Source of the DNA: Ligula intestinalis
Taxonomy: Eukaryota > Platyhelminthes > Cestoda > Diphyllobothriidea > Diphyllobothriidae
Direction of reading: 5' to 3'
Assembly (NCBI GenBank): GCA_036362985.1
Contig: JAYGXS010000003.1
Coordinates: 79,602,949 to 79,666,948, forward strand
DNA length: 64,000 bases
The translations under genes were made by a program, and so were the position numbers. This document shows, piece after piece, positions 46,050 to 56,584 of the stretch. A model generated the notes under the pieces. The model had not been told where the DNA came from, did not search any database, and was given only the letters and a program-made list of their open reading frames with translations. Numbering within the stretch: the stretch's first letter is position 1; every line of letters begins with the position of its first letter.

Positions 46050-46915
46050 CAAATTTGTTTTTCGCATAATATGTCTAAACTAGGACAGTAAACACAAGCA
46101 TGCCCTCGAGTGCGGCGCGGATACTCCACGCCGACGGGTCAAAAGTACCTCATCGAACCGAATTGCATCAGTGCCTCGCAACCTGACAACCAGTGAAGAC
46201 AAACGCAGGCGTACGTCACTCTTTCTTCTCCATAAGTGAATCTCATCGCACGTGTCCTTCAAACTACTATTGTTTTTATTTCAGACAGATTCTGACAAGT
46301 GACTATTGTATAGGAAGGGCGTCGGAATAGGAAGTCAAGACGGCATTTCAACATCCACACATCCGCACATCTCCTCTTAAATAAATCTGATGTTTTAGAC
46401 AATAGCCTGCCGGCAACTGCTGTCTTTAAAAAAAGGAAGAGGGCAGCATAAAGATGTCAGTGCCAACGAAGCAGACGGGGGGGGTTAGTAACTCACACTG
46501 GAAAGTTCATAGAGTTGCAGATCACGCGCAACCCTCACTGGCTGCCACTCTAAGTCCGCAGTCTTCAGGGTGGAGAGGGGGAAGGAGACGAAGCCCACAA
46601 CTTTGCTTCGTTTTGTGCGTTCGACTGACAGAACCTCGAACCGGATAGACTGACTCTGCAGTTCGTGAATTGGTATCTTAAAGGAAGGAGGAGAAGAAGT
46701 ACTTGCGTGTTTTGCAAAAGTGGTTAATCAATTCGGGGCAAAGGAAGAAATAGCAGCATATGTCGAGGTACTAAGATATCGCTAGCTCTATCCCCCATGT
46801 CTTACGGGAGTGGTTTTAATAGACTTTTGATGGTTGAGTCATATCACGGGAAAGAAAAAAATGAAATGTTTATCATTGAAAAGTAGAAAATAATAAGATA
46901 TGATTATTTTAAGAA
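46050..46915. other. no gene seen
   Basis: Frames at 46080-46262 (minus) and 46454-46648 (plus) are unrecognised. A polypyrimidine tract and AG lie at 46265-46284 on the plus strand, but no coding sequence follows convincingly. Confidence 0.3.
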
Positions 46916-46917
46916 GC

Positions 46918-47545
46918 CGGCGCGAGCCGGCGCTTGTCCCAAAGAGTAAGGGAACACATACCCGCATGGTTAGGGAAGGGCCAACTTAAAGGTGTAAACA
47001 GTTCAATCTTAGTGCACCTGGTAGACTCAAACCATCGCGTGGATGCCAAAGAGGCCTTCCGAGTGATTTACAAGGTGCCTTCAAGCTACTCAAAACTCCT
47101 CGGAAAGCGTCTGTTGGCGACGGCAGAGGCGGCCGCCATCAGGCTACGCAGACCGCTGCTATGTGCCCAAAAGAATTTCGTCGCGGCACCCCAGTTGCCA
47201 TCGGCGAAACTAAGTAACATGGCCACCCACAGCGGACCACAGGCCTCGGAAACGGGCCCCCGCAGAGACGACCAAGTCCCAAGTCCAGCCACGCACACCT
47301 TATCGGCGGTCTTGGACGCCGGGCCGTCTAGACATTGACACTCTGATCTCAACTCCCCCAACCCCCCCCCCACCCCCCTTTCTCCCCCCTCCTCCCCACA
47401 GTGACAACGAGAACACTTCATCTGTCCACCAATCACCATAGTTTATTCATACCATATAAATGTAAAGGCCTGACGAGAATTTATCGAAAACAAACGTATG
47501 TTCGCCAATTTATCTTCTGAAATTTTCAATGGGAATTTTCGCAAA
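46918..47545 (+). pseudogene. PLE family C, endonuclease tail to 3' end (best family C copy)
   Basis: The frame is open from the 5' breakpoint to a stop at 47336-47338: SRRLSQRVREHIPAWLGKGQ (end of the GIY-YIG domain), NSSILVHLVDSNHRVDAKEA, FRVIYKVPSSYSKLLGKRLL, ATAEAAAIRLRRPLLCAQKN, then a Ser/Pro/Thr tail. The RT and YIG core are missing by 5' truncation. A C-rich untranslated stretch leads to 'CATATAAATGTAAA' and the hammerhead, then 'ATTTTCAATGGGAATTTTCG'. No frame damage is visible in the part kept, so this is one of the younger family C insertions. Confidence 0.8.
47467..47506 (+). ncRNA. hammerhead-like ribozyme, PLE family C, hairpin helix III, intact core
   Basis: CTGACGA 47470-47476 joins stem II directly (GA/TC with an ATTTA loop) with no extra base. 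GAAA is 47486-47489. Helix III pairs AACA (47489-47492) with TGTT (47499-47502) around a six-base loop. C17 is 47503. Helix I is GGC with GCC (three G-C pairs). The fold is a compact unimolecular hammerhead. Confidence 0.7.
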
Positions 47546-47549
47546 GTTA

Positions 47550-47875
47550 AAAATTTTACGAAGCGTAAAATTTGCGCGTGATAATACAAATACAACCAAT
47601 AGCCAACCGGATTTGCGAAAACGTTACCTGCAAATGGGGGTTACAAACCGATATCGATTCTATATGGAAATGTAGGAACTCAACTAAAATCTTGACAAAT
47701 GGGTTTTACCACAATTTTTAAACTCACAGTAGCTGCGCATGAATTGGGATATAAAGTGTAGTATGATAAGTCGATAAATATGCGTATATTGCTTAAAAAT
47801 AAGTAGATATTTCTGAGTTTTTGGGTTAGGTAACAAGTATTTCAACGCCTACTCAATTGAATATAGTACGTTTAT
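47550..47875. other. no gene seen
   Basis: AT-rich; nothing recognised. Confidence 0.3.
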
Positions 47876-47879
47876 AAGT

Positions 47880-48640
47880 ATGTCTTCACAGAACTGCAAT
47901 TTACCTGCAAAGAGGCAACAGGAGATACCCTTCCATTCCTGAGCGTGAGATTGCAAATACTCACGGATGGCGAACTCACAGCAAGCGTCTACCGAAAGGA
48001 CTCCACTGCAGAAGTCATCCTTGACTGTAGGGGTAACCACCCTGCGGCACATAAAAGGAGCTGTACTCTTATCCGACGGGCCCATCGTTATTGCAGTGAT
48101 GATGGTTTGCTCAAAAGAGAACTTGCTTATTTGTCCAACGTACATCCCACAAGCTTGTTAAAGATTGCCTAGGACGTCGGGGTCAAACACAAAACCGTCC
48201 TCCCAATGAAAATAAAGTGCCACGAAAGTTTCATTCTCTACCCTATATGAATGGAATATCTGAAACCATCTCTCGGCAACTAAGTCGTTTCGGTATCTCC
48301 GTTGCCCACAAGCCCGCATCCTCACTGCGCGCAAGCCTATGTCGAGTAAAGGAGCCCCTACCCGTAGAATAACTAAGTTACGTCATTTATCGCATACCAT
48401 GCGCCGACGTCTTGAGGCTCGCACCAAGGAACATAAATTAGCCTTTCGCCGACGAGACCATTTATCACTCGTATTTGCGCACTCCCCTGAGTGTGATCAC
48501 TGATTCAATAGGTAATCGCCATGGGTAATACGAGGCAAGCGAGAGAATTCCTCGAAGCTTGGCACTGGAGCCCGGCTGGTATTAACAGATCCTAGAGCTT
48601 GATTCAGACTCTACTGGTTTTTGGGCATGGTGAACTCACC
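47880..48640 (+). pseudogene. PLE fragment, end of RT to C-terminus, heavily decayed
   Basis: TGDTLPFLSVRLQILTDGEL, TASVYRKDSTAEV and NHPAAHKRSC align with the segment after the catalytic box in family A (LPFLDVLVTRRPNGELSKTV, YRKATNTSQVL, HSLTHKRGC). A much later AREFLEAWHWSPAGINRS (one frameshift) aligns with the C-terminal SRELLESW...SIN segment. Many stops lie between. The subfamily differs from A-D. Confidence 0.65.
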
Positions 48641-48644
48641 TGCA

Positions 48645-49440
48645 TCTAGCCTGAAACGATAGCATGCTGTCTGTGCTCGGTCAGATAGAATTTGACAGAC
48701 TTCGAACCCTCCCCCCCTCCACGGAACACGTGGCCCACAATGGCAACGTTAACACTTACCCACCCTCACCAGCACAACCTATTGCCGCAGGAGTCACGCC
48801 AACATAACCCTCCCGCCCAATCTTATTCCGTTCTTTGTAAGCTCTGCCGTAAAAAACTCTAGTGCGACACATCAGTATATGAGAATGTCACTAAATATAC
48901 CGTGATCAATTAGTGTGATCAGACCTTGGCAACTGGTGCCGACTCCTTTCTAATCCTTGAATAACACAGAGATTCCAAAACGATATTTCTACATAATTTC
49001 ATAGCGTCATAAGTATGTTGGTTTCCTGATACCTAAACGCCAAAAATGCTATCAAAACCTTAGTATTCTAATGTTGCAGTTACTCGGGTCAGTTTGTATG
49101 GGTGCTCATACGCATGACGGTAAGTATATTCTTAGTAAACAAAGGTACAGTTTGTGTGTGATATGTGATCGGGTGGTGAGTTATGCTAAAAAATGTCAAA
49201 AACATCGAATGTTGTATAAAGGTTCATTGGCAATTTCAAAAGACAAATTTGTGAATATAGGCTTGCAGTCGATAAATTCCCTTTAGGTATGTATATTTGT
49301 CCAAGATAGTACTTGAACATCATCCAGGATGTTTATGAAAGGCAAAATAAATAGAACTAACAGTTCCTTTGTAGCACATACGGAATCGCTTGAATGCAAT
49401 AGGGGCTTTTACAGTGTGTCCCACAAGGTGCAATCAACCA
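48645..49440. other. no gene seen
   Basis: Possibly the 3' untranslated part of the PLE fragment to about 48850. The 71-codon frame at 49071-49286 is unrecognised. Confidence 0.3.
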
Positions 49441-49444
49441 TTCC

Positions 49445-49565
49445 TCGGGTAGGGTTGTTTTAGTTGCGGTAGAAGCGGCTGCTATCAGGCTACGCAAACC
49501 AGGCCTGTGCCTTTGCAATAACTTTAATCTGGCGCCACAAATACCATGCTCAAAAGCTGCCAATT
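49445..49565 (+). pseudogene. PLE family C C-terminal scrap
   Basis: RVVLVAVEAAAIRLRKPGLC, CNNFNLAPQIP aligns with TAEAAAIRLRRPLLCAQKNF, VAAPQLP of 46918-47338. Ends at a TAA at 49563-49565. Confidence 0.6.
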
Positions 49566-49639
49566 AAGCCTACCTGGAGCTTACCACCTATCTGATGCTA
49601 ATCAAATTACTGACCCTTATGTTGTCCTCTAACCGACTA

Positions 49640-50220
49640 CAGTATTTTTGTATACCAGTCCGCATAATTAATTTAGCTTGCGATATAAATGTAAACAGCT
49701 GAAAAGAAATTACTATAATTGGCGTTGCGAAAATTCCCATCAGAGAATTCAGAAGTCCAGTTTGGCGAATATACGTGTACTTTCGACAAATTCTGGTCAG
49801 GCCTTACTTTTATATGGAAACGGGGTGCGAGTTTAAACGTGTTCGTGTTTTCGGACAAGTGAGTCGTGGGAATGGGGTTGGGGATCGATAAGCGAAGGCC
49901 GGTTTTGAGGGCAGGGTTTGATGGAGCAGTCTAGGGGAGGGGATAGGGAGACAAACATGGCGTGGATGACTGCATGCCGCTAAGTGACTGTGGGCCAGGC
50001 CAACTGTGGGGCTTGTAGGAAGTTCTTTTGTGCACACAACGCGGGCTTCACCAGCCTGATAGCGGTCACATCTGCTGCTGTTAGCAGGCAATCACCCTGG
50101 GACTTCAAATAATTTAGTGGGACCCTGTAGATTACTCGGAAGGCTTCGTTGGAGTCCACCCGATGTCCAGAATCGACCATGTGCGCCAAATTAGAGCTGT
50201 TTGTGCTCATGACTTCGGAT
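49640..50220 (-). pseudogene. PLE family C, 3' part, minus copy
   Basis: Encodes SSNLAHMVDSGHRVDSNEAF, RVIYRVPLNYLKSQGDCLLT, AADVTAIRLVKPALCAQKNF, LQAPQLAWPTVT to a stop near 49980. The untranslated tail contains a hammerhead copy at 49803-49764: CTGACCA (the conserved G8 is C), GAAA 49784-49781, helix III AGTA/TATT with a six-base loop, helix I GGC/GCC. The G-to-C change should inactivate it. Confidence 0.75.
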
Positions 50221-50224
50221 AATT

Positions 50225-50370
50225 TGGTAGACCCTGTAGATTCCAGACATCGGGTGGACCCCAACGAAGCTTTCTGAGTGATCTACAGGGTCCCACCAAA
50301 TTATCCGAATTCCCTAGGAGAATTTGTCGAAAGTACACGTATATTCGCCAAACTGTTCTTCCAAAATTAT
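50225..50370 (+). mobile_element. PLE family C, plus copy of a head-to-head pair
   Basis: 'CCAGACATCGGGTGGACCCC' and 'GATCTACAGGGTCCCACCAA' repeat, in inverted orientation, the sequence at 50180-50100. It then jumps to the terminus ('GGAGAATTTGTCGAAAGTAC'), skipping the rest of the tail. CTAGGAG replaces CTGACGA, so only the 3' half of the ribozyme is kept. Confidence 0.65.
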
Positions 50371-50374
50371 TATA

Positions 50375-51520
50375 AACAAAGGTATGGTCGATAGTTTACC
50401 TTTTCGGTTGGTAAATTTGCTTTAAAAACCAATATGCCACTCTGTGGTTTTCTGCTTAGATGCTATAGAAACCACTGGACTTCTGAGTTTTGACGTTTGG
50501 TTTATCTGTATACCACCCAAAAACGTTAGGATTGCAATGTCCACACTCCTTAATAAAATTTAAATATCTGTCTTGTAAACTTAATAATTTTTCTTTGATG
50601 CACAGAAAATAAGGGATGTGTGAATTAATGCGAAGACCTCATATCTGCACATTTTGTAGCAAAAATATGCAAAGCTTTTTCTCCGCATCATACCAGGGCA
50701 CAATAATGGAGTGTGTTGTTGATTCTTTAGTTTCAAAATGCTATGCCTGCGACGAGATGTTTGACTATGAAGGGCGCGCAGTTATCAAACATAATTTAAT
50801 GCAACAAAGCTTCCAAATAACCTTTTTATTGCTCAGGCGCTTTGAAGCTGCGTTTCTGACAACCGAGGTTAGCTCCTCAAACATTTATTCTAGCGAATGT
50901 GGAAAGCCAAGATTGGGACAAAAGCTGCATTATGCAAAAGCCAAATCATCCTCTGCATACTGAACACTCCGATCTTGTTATCTACTAGAATCCATATGGC
51001 CAAATTAATAAAAATCCAATGAAAGTATCCCATTGCTTTCTTCTCTAGTGTTACATGACACTGGATTTCTCGCTTGTAGCAAACGCATGCAAAATGTCGA
51101 TCAGGTTTATTCAAAGTCCACATGTGCAGCTAAATGTATTCCTACGATTACGCGACACTCATGGCTTCTGCATTATATATTAAAGCTACAACTTCGAAAA
51201 TTCGAAATTTCCAAAATTGATTAATTTCAGCGTTCAGCTTAACCGAACTCGAGTGTGTTTTCTATGTCCGCTAACCTTTTGCGCCTTATTTTGCGAGCTA
51301 AAGCGGCCGTTAAAAACGCAGTTGCTTTTGTACTAAATTGATTGTTCTCAAGCTTTCCACATCTTTGCCTTGAAGGCAAGGATAGACTGCATTTTCAGAC
51401 CACATCAATGTGTATCTACAACTTTATACGCTCCTGTGGGGCAAGTTTCATTGGTTGAACGATTAAGCGTCTATCCAAGCGCATACGACAGCATCTTCCT
51501 GTGTGGCTAAACAGAGTCAA
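50375..51520. other. no gene seen
   Basis: The 115-codon plus frame at 50616-50963 includes CTFCSK and CYACDE pairs that look zinc-finger-like, but they do not form a recognisable module, and I find no splice signals. Possibly chance. Confidence 0.3.
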
Positions 51521-51524
51521 AAAT

Positions 51525-52140
51525 AAGTCGATATCAAGCGCAATTCTGGCTCACTTGGTAGACAGCGGTCATCTGTAGACGTCAACCAAGCATTTAGAGT
51601 CGTCTATAAAGTTCCGGCCAAACACTCCTGAGTCAGCGGATACTTTCGACGGCAGAAGCAGTCGCCATTCACCTCACAAACCCAATTTTATGTGCGCAGA
51701 AAGCATTCGCAGCGTCCCAAAGGCTCCCGTGGCCAAAGGCTTTTTAAACATCTGCCCTCACGCCTCTTAATACGCTGCGAACCAATGATGAGACAGCGGC
51801 ATCAAGCATCCAGAGGCTACCGACACCGTCTCAAGATATTGACACATTACGTCCTCACATTTCCCAACAAAACCCGAGACGAGGACGATGGGATGGCATT
51901 GACTAATTTTCTGACTCCTTCCCCTTCCCCTCTTCCACCACCTTCATTTATCTGGTCCCCAATTAAGACTAGAATCTGATCCCATTGATCCCCCCTAGAT
52001 ATTTTTACACCTCTCTCCCCCTCTTTCCCCTTGTTACTACTGATTGGTTTGCCTAAAACTTTCGTTTAGCTGACCTCCTTTATATTACTGTATTGCCTGA
52101 TCATGAATTAATTTAAAACGTTCATTCGTTCGCTTAACTT
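51525..52140 (+). pseudogene. PLE family C, 3' part
   Basis: Frames give FWLTW, stop, TAVI; then FRVVYKVPAKHS-like sequence with a frameshift; AEAVAIHLTNPILCAQKAFA. A tail and CT-rich untranslated region follow. The terminal motif at 52094-52125 has CTGATCA (G8 to C), TAAA in place of GAAA, and AACGTTC intact, so it is decayed. Confidence 0.65.
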
Positions 52141-52144
52141 GACT

Positions 52145-52755
52145 TCCTTAAATTGATTTCATTAGTTAGTTCTTGTAGTTACATGTGGTCATTAGATGAG
52201 GCCTGCGATACGACGGAAAGGAAGCTAATTATTAGCTGTTTTACTCAACAAAATCAAGCATGTATGAATAATTGAGGCATGCCTGTTCTTTTAACTGAAG
52301 AAAGCATTCGATACAAAGGTACAGTTACCCATGCGTAATCCGCAGGTAATAGGGGTGACCGATTCCTAACAATGGACTGAGCGAATTATTAATAGTATAA
52401 CATAATTTGGATGACACCCAATACGAAATGCTATTTACGTCACGATTTTAGGATCACCGTTTTGAATACAAAGGTACATTTTGACGCCCGCAGGTGATGA
52501 TATACGCCCATTTTCAGTTTCGAATATGGAGAATCCGGAAACGGGCAAACTGCATTCATAGTTGAAACATATGCGATCAGAACAAACGCGTGATTCCAGT
52601 GCTCTGTGCGGCACAATTCTTATTATCATTCGAACGTGAGACCTTCAAATTAGAAGAAAAATTGCTCTAAACAAACAGAAAACACCCTTGTGACTAAGTG
52701 GCAAGGGAACACAAAGTATTCGAATGAATTGCACAGCAATAAATCAATAATGATG
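52145..52755. other. no gene seen (inside or beyond the C2-gene intron)
   Basis: No further C2 exon was found by eye. A minus-strand AG-preceded stretch near 52545 gives stops in the required phase. Confidence 0.3.
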
Positions 52756-52760
52756 CTCAC

Positions 52761-52854
52761 CTGAAACGAAAAGGACTCCTCAAATGTTGGGTTGTTTGTT
52801 TGTCGTTTGGTGGAGGATGTCTGGAATTTCTTTTTCGAATTTTCAATATAGAGC
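52761..52854 (-). CDS. synaptotagmin-like gene, internal exon (C2 domain, second part)
   Basis: A 94-base exon. The acceptor is a pyrimidine-rich run ending CCAG (AG at 52856-52855). The donor is CAG followed by GTGAGC (GT at 52760-52759). Read from the phase left by the upstream exon it gives KLYIENSKKKFQTSSTKRQT then NNPTFEESFSFQ. That is the C2-domain segment 'VKVYLLPDKKKK.TK...KTLNPVFNETF.F'. The exon ends in phase 0. The join to 56286 crosses a 3.43 kb intron. C2 domains of synaptotagmins bind phospholipid, often with calcium, in vesicle trafficking. The next exon was not found and may lie outside the window. Confidence 0.8.
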
Positions 52855-52974
52855 CTGGAAAGATGGAACAGAAACACGAAGGTTACGAGAACAGAATCAA
52901 TCAATGTTCTAGCGATCGAAGCGCGTGACATTTCAAACTTTAGGAGGTATTATAAGCTTGCATAATTTGAGTGC

Positions 52975-53320
52975 TTAGACTAATGTGAACATTTACGCCG
53001 TCAAATATCAAAAAAGTACGCCTTTAGCTATTCACCCCACAGATTTTACATTTTAAACAGGCAAAAAACATTCAGTATTGGACAGAGGATTGAGGGCGTT
53101 CAAAGGTCAGAAAAGGTATTCTAGCTTCGTTAGCGTCTAAGATAGTGTATTTATTAGCCGTTTTATGCCCATTTGCTGCTACGCAAGATGGCGGGTGGTA
53201 TAAACAAACATACTGAGTTCATTCTAGGCCAGCGGGGATGCAAGGCTTAGAAACACGTTCTTTGGCGAGCAAACCGTTAGCTTTTTATCTCTATGATCAA
53301 TGAAACTGCTTACTATTATA
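52975..53320. repeat. repeat R5, copy 1 (left of PLE D)
   Basis: 'ATGTGAACATTTACGCCGTC' and, further on, 'TTCATTCTAGGCCAGCGGGG' correspond to 'ATGTGAACATTTATGACGTC' (54459) and 'TTTATTCTAGGCCAGAGGAG' (54711). The two lie in direct orientation about 1.48 kb apart, on either side of the PLE D copy. Non-coding. Confidence 0.6.
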
Positions 53321-53499
53321 TTTTAAAGTCGTAGGATATATGTTATACCTCAACGGTCCGCGAATTGCATGAAATAGTTAAGTTTTAGCATACTGAGTAT
53401 ATATAACTGCTGAAAAGATGTTGGTTCTGTGACATTCGTTGTTGACACACAAAATTAAAAAGATGTCCGCTACGTAGGGATAAACTACAGTATAACTTA

Positions 53500-54185
53500 C
53501 ATCCTCCACGGAAGAGAAATAAAATGAGACGATTTCTGCGACAAGAAATTATTCTGGCTGACGTTTTAAAAGCTTGCTTGCTTCCCTCGTCAGAGCTTGG
53601 TGTCTGTAATCCTGTTCGTGTCAAATAAATATGAACAACACTTTGCCTTGCTCAATGCCAATCTGTCAATCGATCGGTGCGATCGATTGTCATAGCTGTT
53701 GAAATGGCTCGCGCTTTCACTGGCGTCTTCTTGAGCTGTGTCAAGTCGTTTTGTGTTTCGTGAGCGTTTCCACCCTCTTTCCTCGTGGTTGCCGGCTGTC
53801 GGCCCTGCTTATCTCTCTCCGCCCGACCTATTGCTCCGTTCTGAGCCGATATGAGCCTTTTGCAGAGCGCTTGGTAGGCGGGATGAAGGTCCATGGCTCT
53901 GTTTAGTGTTCCTGTCGAGGACCAACTTTCTGGCAGCAATCTGGTCATCTGGTTGTTAGTTTGGCCTAGTACCCTTCCTTTTTTAAAGGTGAATGCGCGT
54001 TTCTTCTGCGTCACTTGGTCATAGACCAAATACAGCTACTCCTCGCGGTTGATTACTAGCTGATGCACATGCAACCTTGTACCATGGCGTCTACCCATTT
54101 CGCCGACATACCTGGCCGTGCAGTCGTGGCAGGGTATGCTGTGGACCACAGCTGATTCTTCTGTCAAAGGTAGGGGGTTTTGGGC
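53500..54185 (-). pseudogene. PLE family D, endonuclease to 3' end, intronic
   Basis: On the minus strand: ESAVVHSIPCHDCTARYVGE, MGRRHGTRLHVHQLVINREE (GIY-YIG core with YVGE and the Arg), a stop, then an open 125-codon stretch 54029-53652 beginning VYDQVTQKKRAFTFKKGRVL, GQTNNQMTRLLPESWSSTGT. The ribozyme at 53600-53552 has CTGACGA (53593-53587) and ACGTC intact, but AAAA for GAAA (G12 to A), so it is predicted dead. The element is 5'-truncated and sits in the C2-gene intron in the same orientation as the gene. Confidence 0.8.
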
Positions 54186-54444
54186 CTCATGAGCTGCTGT
54201 CTGATGGATGTCTCCGGCCTATGATCCTATTAGCTAATAATTCGCGCTCACTGAACTTTTATGTTCATTGATATAACCAATGAAACCTATCTATGTCACA
54301 GTCTACTGAAGTAAAGTTTCACAGTGAGAGTGTTCTGTAAAGACGACAGCGGTTTGTAGGTCACAGGTTTGTAATTTGTATCATTTCTATTTCGATAATT
54401 GACTATTCAAGCATGAGTGCCAACGTCAGAAGCCGTATACTTCC

Positions 54445-54800
54445 AATGATTTTGCCTATGTGAACATTTATGACGTCAGGTTTCATAAAGTTCAAATTAT
54501 GACTACAACAAGATTTGAACTAAGTAAACAGTTAAACAGCCAATGGGAGATAGGACTCCGCGATAAGACTACGGGCGTTTGGAGGCCAGGAGTTGTAGTC
54601 TACTCCTGTGAGGTTTTAGATGATAGGGGAAACAGGTTTACAATTTGGTACTGTTTGTGCATCGTCGCTGTAATACTTGGTGGAAGATGGTAGGAAAAAA
54701 TATGCCAAGTTTATTCTAGGCCAGAGGAGATACAGAGCTTAGATAAACGCTTCTTGCTCGCATGATGTTGGTTTGACTAATCATATGATCACTCGAAATA
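54445..54800. repeat. repeat R5, copy 2 (right of PLE D)
   Basis: Direct-repeat partner of 52975-53320. The 77-codon frame at 54460-54693 lies in the repeat and is not kept in copy 1. Confidence 0.6.
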
Positions 54801-54804
54801 ATTA

Positions 54805-56280
54805 AAAGTAAACTGTACATTTGTAGGTCATTTTTTTCGACGGCCTGATAAGTGCATGAACCAGGAACGTTTGATACAACAAAATTTAAAGCACAGGCAA
54901 AATACTTGGTTGTTTTTCTTACACGCTTTGTTGAACGACAAAGAGAAAAAGTTCGATGTGGAGGTAAGGCCTAAACGTGAACGACTGTTTAACGTTAATT
55001 ATTCGGCTGTGTTCAAAACATGTTTATTTATTTTTAAAGTTCAGCATCCCCTACATATCAGTAAACTAAACTGAAGTCCCACAGAAAAAATGATTTATGA
55101 GTAATCGGTTGAAAAGAAACCATTTTGTTGGTTGTGCGCTAGTCATTTGCGCAAGTTTCATTTGCCTAAGAATATGAAAAGTAGACTTTTATAGTTACTA
55201 AAAATCTGAGAGTCAGTGAATGCTTTGTAAAATTCCTAACATATTTTCAAGTACCTCTGCGATCACGAGTAAATCGATTCTGTACTTAATCAATGTAGCG
55301 TACATACGGTGGAAAAGTACTGACCTATGCAAGCAGCTAGACTATGTGGTCACTTGCCCATTTTTCCATAAATATTGGACCTAGATTAAATACTGACGGT
55401 TATCTGTGCTAGAGTATTTTGCGTCGCGTCTCATTTTCCCTTGTTGAGTTAGTTAAGGCAATTAACACGGGTTGGAATTGAGAGGCCATCCCGAAATTTA
55501 TTGGAATCAAACAATTGTGCTCCTTTCACCTACTTAAAATTCGAACCCGGGCAAAATGCATCACCTTACTTGATCCAAACTCAAGCGCTAGTAATACGTG
55601 CATATTTAAAACACACTGCCGAGGCTGACTAGTATGCCGGAGCGTTATGTGTTATCAGACTGGAAAGTTATTAAGTAGGGGAATTCGGAAGGGTACACAC
55701 ATTTCTTCATCCATAAATTTGAAATGATTTTTTCTTAAAACCAGGATATGCCTTTTTGAACAGCATGCTCATTGCCTTTGTTGCCCAAGTGAATAATGAA
55801 TGTGGACTTTTCCCAAACACTCGCAAGTCTGGATTTTTCCGAAGGAATAAATCTAACTTCAAAAATGCTTGAATCAGAGAAAGAAATTTTAGCTCAAAAA
55901 CAGATATGTTACTCAGTCAGCTTACGTACTTCAACAGTAGCCTAGCGAAGCGGCCTGTTTTTAAACACCAAAATGCAGCTTTCTGTCATGGTTTATTGTG
56001 CCTTTTCATTTAAAGTGGCTAAGTTCTGAATGTGTTCAATAAATTATCCCAGAATTATAATTTTGCGCATTGGCTGACGCAAAAGGTCCATCATTGCCTT
56101 CTGATACGCAGAATTATCGATTTTTACATTGACGAATAATCGGTTAGCCATAGCCATCGCGTACGCAAGCGAGCATTCATTTTCACTTGGCCGATCATGC
56201 GTAGACATCAGGCAAAAATGCTATTCGGCCACATGTATCCTGTACAATCGTGATAAAAAACATGTTTAAAAGTGCAAAAA
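54805..56280. other. intron sequence, no other gene seen
   Basis: AT-rich sequence between R5 copy 2 and the upstream C2 exon. Nothing recognised. Confidence 0.4.
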
Positions 56281-56285
56281 CTCAC

Positions 56286-56571
56286 TTTACACGGCAGTCT
56301 TGAGTTTGAACTGGTGTTAGAATGCTAAGAGCAGTGAGATCCGTGGGCAGGCCAACTGAGAATCGGAGTGAGCGATAGTTTGGGGAGCGAAGATTGCGGG
56401 CTTTGTGTACTGTGACATGCAAACGTTCGCTTGCCTGGTCGTAGGAGAGGGTGAACCACAGGCGACCGAGGTGACCCAACGGCACATCATACAGGTCCTC
56501 ATTCTTCTCACTCACGTAGAGCGCAGGGTCCAGCCGACCAAGTTCTCGACTCCTCGCTTCCATAATACAAA
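56286..56571 (-). CDS. synaptotagmin-like gene, exon with start of C2 domain (partial at gap)
   Basis: The minus strand reads RELGRLDPALYVSEKNEDLY, DVPLGHLGRLWFTLSYDQAS, ERLHVTVHKARNLRSPNYRS, then to QTQDCRVK. This is the synaptotagmin layout: a 'CG.i.PELY' linker, then 'G.L.FtL.YD...e.L.V.v..A.nL' opening C2. The donor is an ideal AAA followed by GTGAGT (GT at 56285-56284), leaving phase 2. That restores K at the next exon and yields DCRVKLYIE, equivalent to DPYVKVYL. The first calcium-binding loop looks unusual: about 20 extra residues, and Ser/Asn where an Asp is usual. The 5' edge is obscured by Ns. Which synaptotagmin class it is cannot be decided from this part. Confidence 0.8.
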
Positions 56572-56581
56572 NNNNNNNNNN
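56572..56581. other. assembly gap (10 N)
   Basis: Ten undetermined bases. A fixed-size gap of 10 often marks a join of unknown length, so the acceptor site of the adjacent exon may be hidden here. Confidence 1.
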
Positions 56582-56584
56582 AGC

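Noticed and set aside
48840..48900. Hammerhead at the end of the 47880-48640 PLE fragment
   Set aside because: CTCTGCCG is not CUGANGA, and no GAAA follows at proper spacing.
50616..50963. 115-codon frame with Cys pairs as a zinc-finger protein
   Set aside because: Cys spacing fits no known finger, there are no His partners at consistent spacing, and it is not supported by splice sites or repeats.
52435..52629. Next exon of the C2 gene
   Set aside because: In the required phase after an AG near 52545 it meets a stop within about 12 codons, and no C2 consensus follows.
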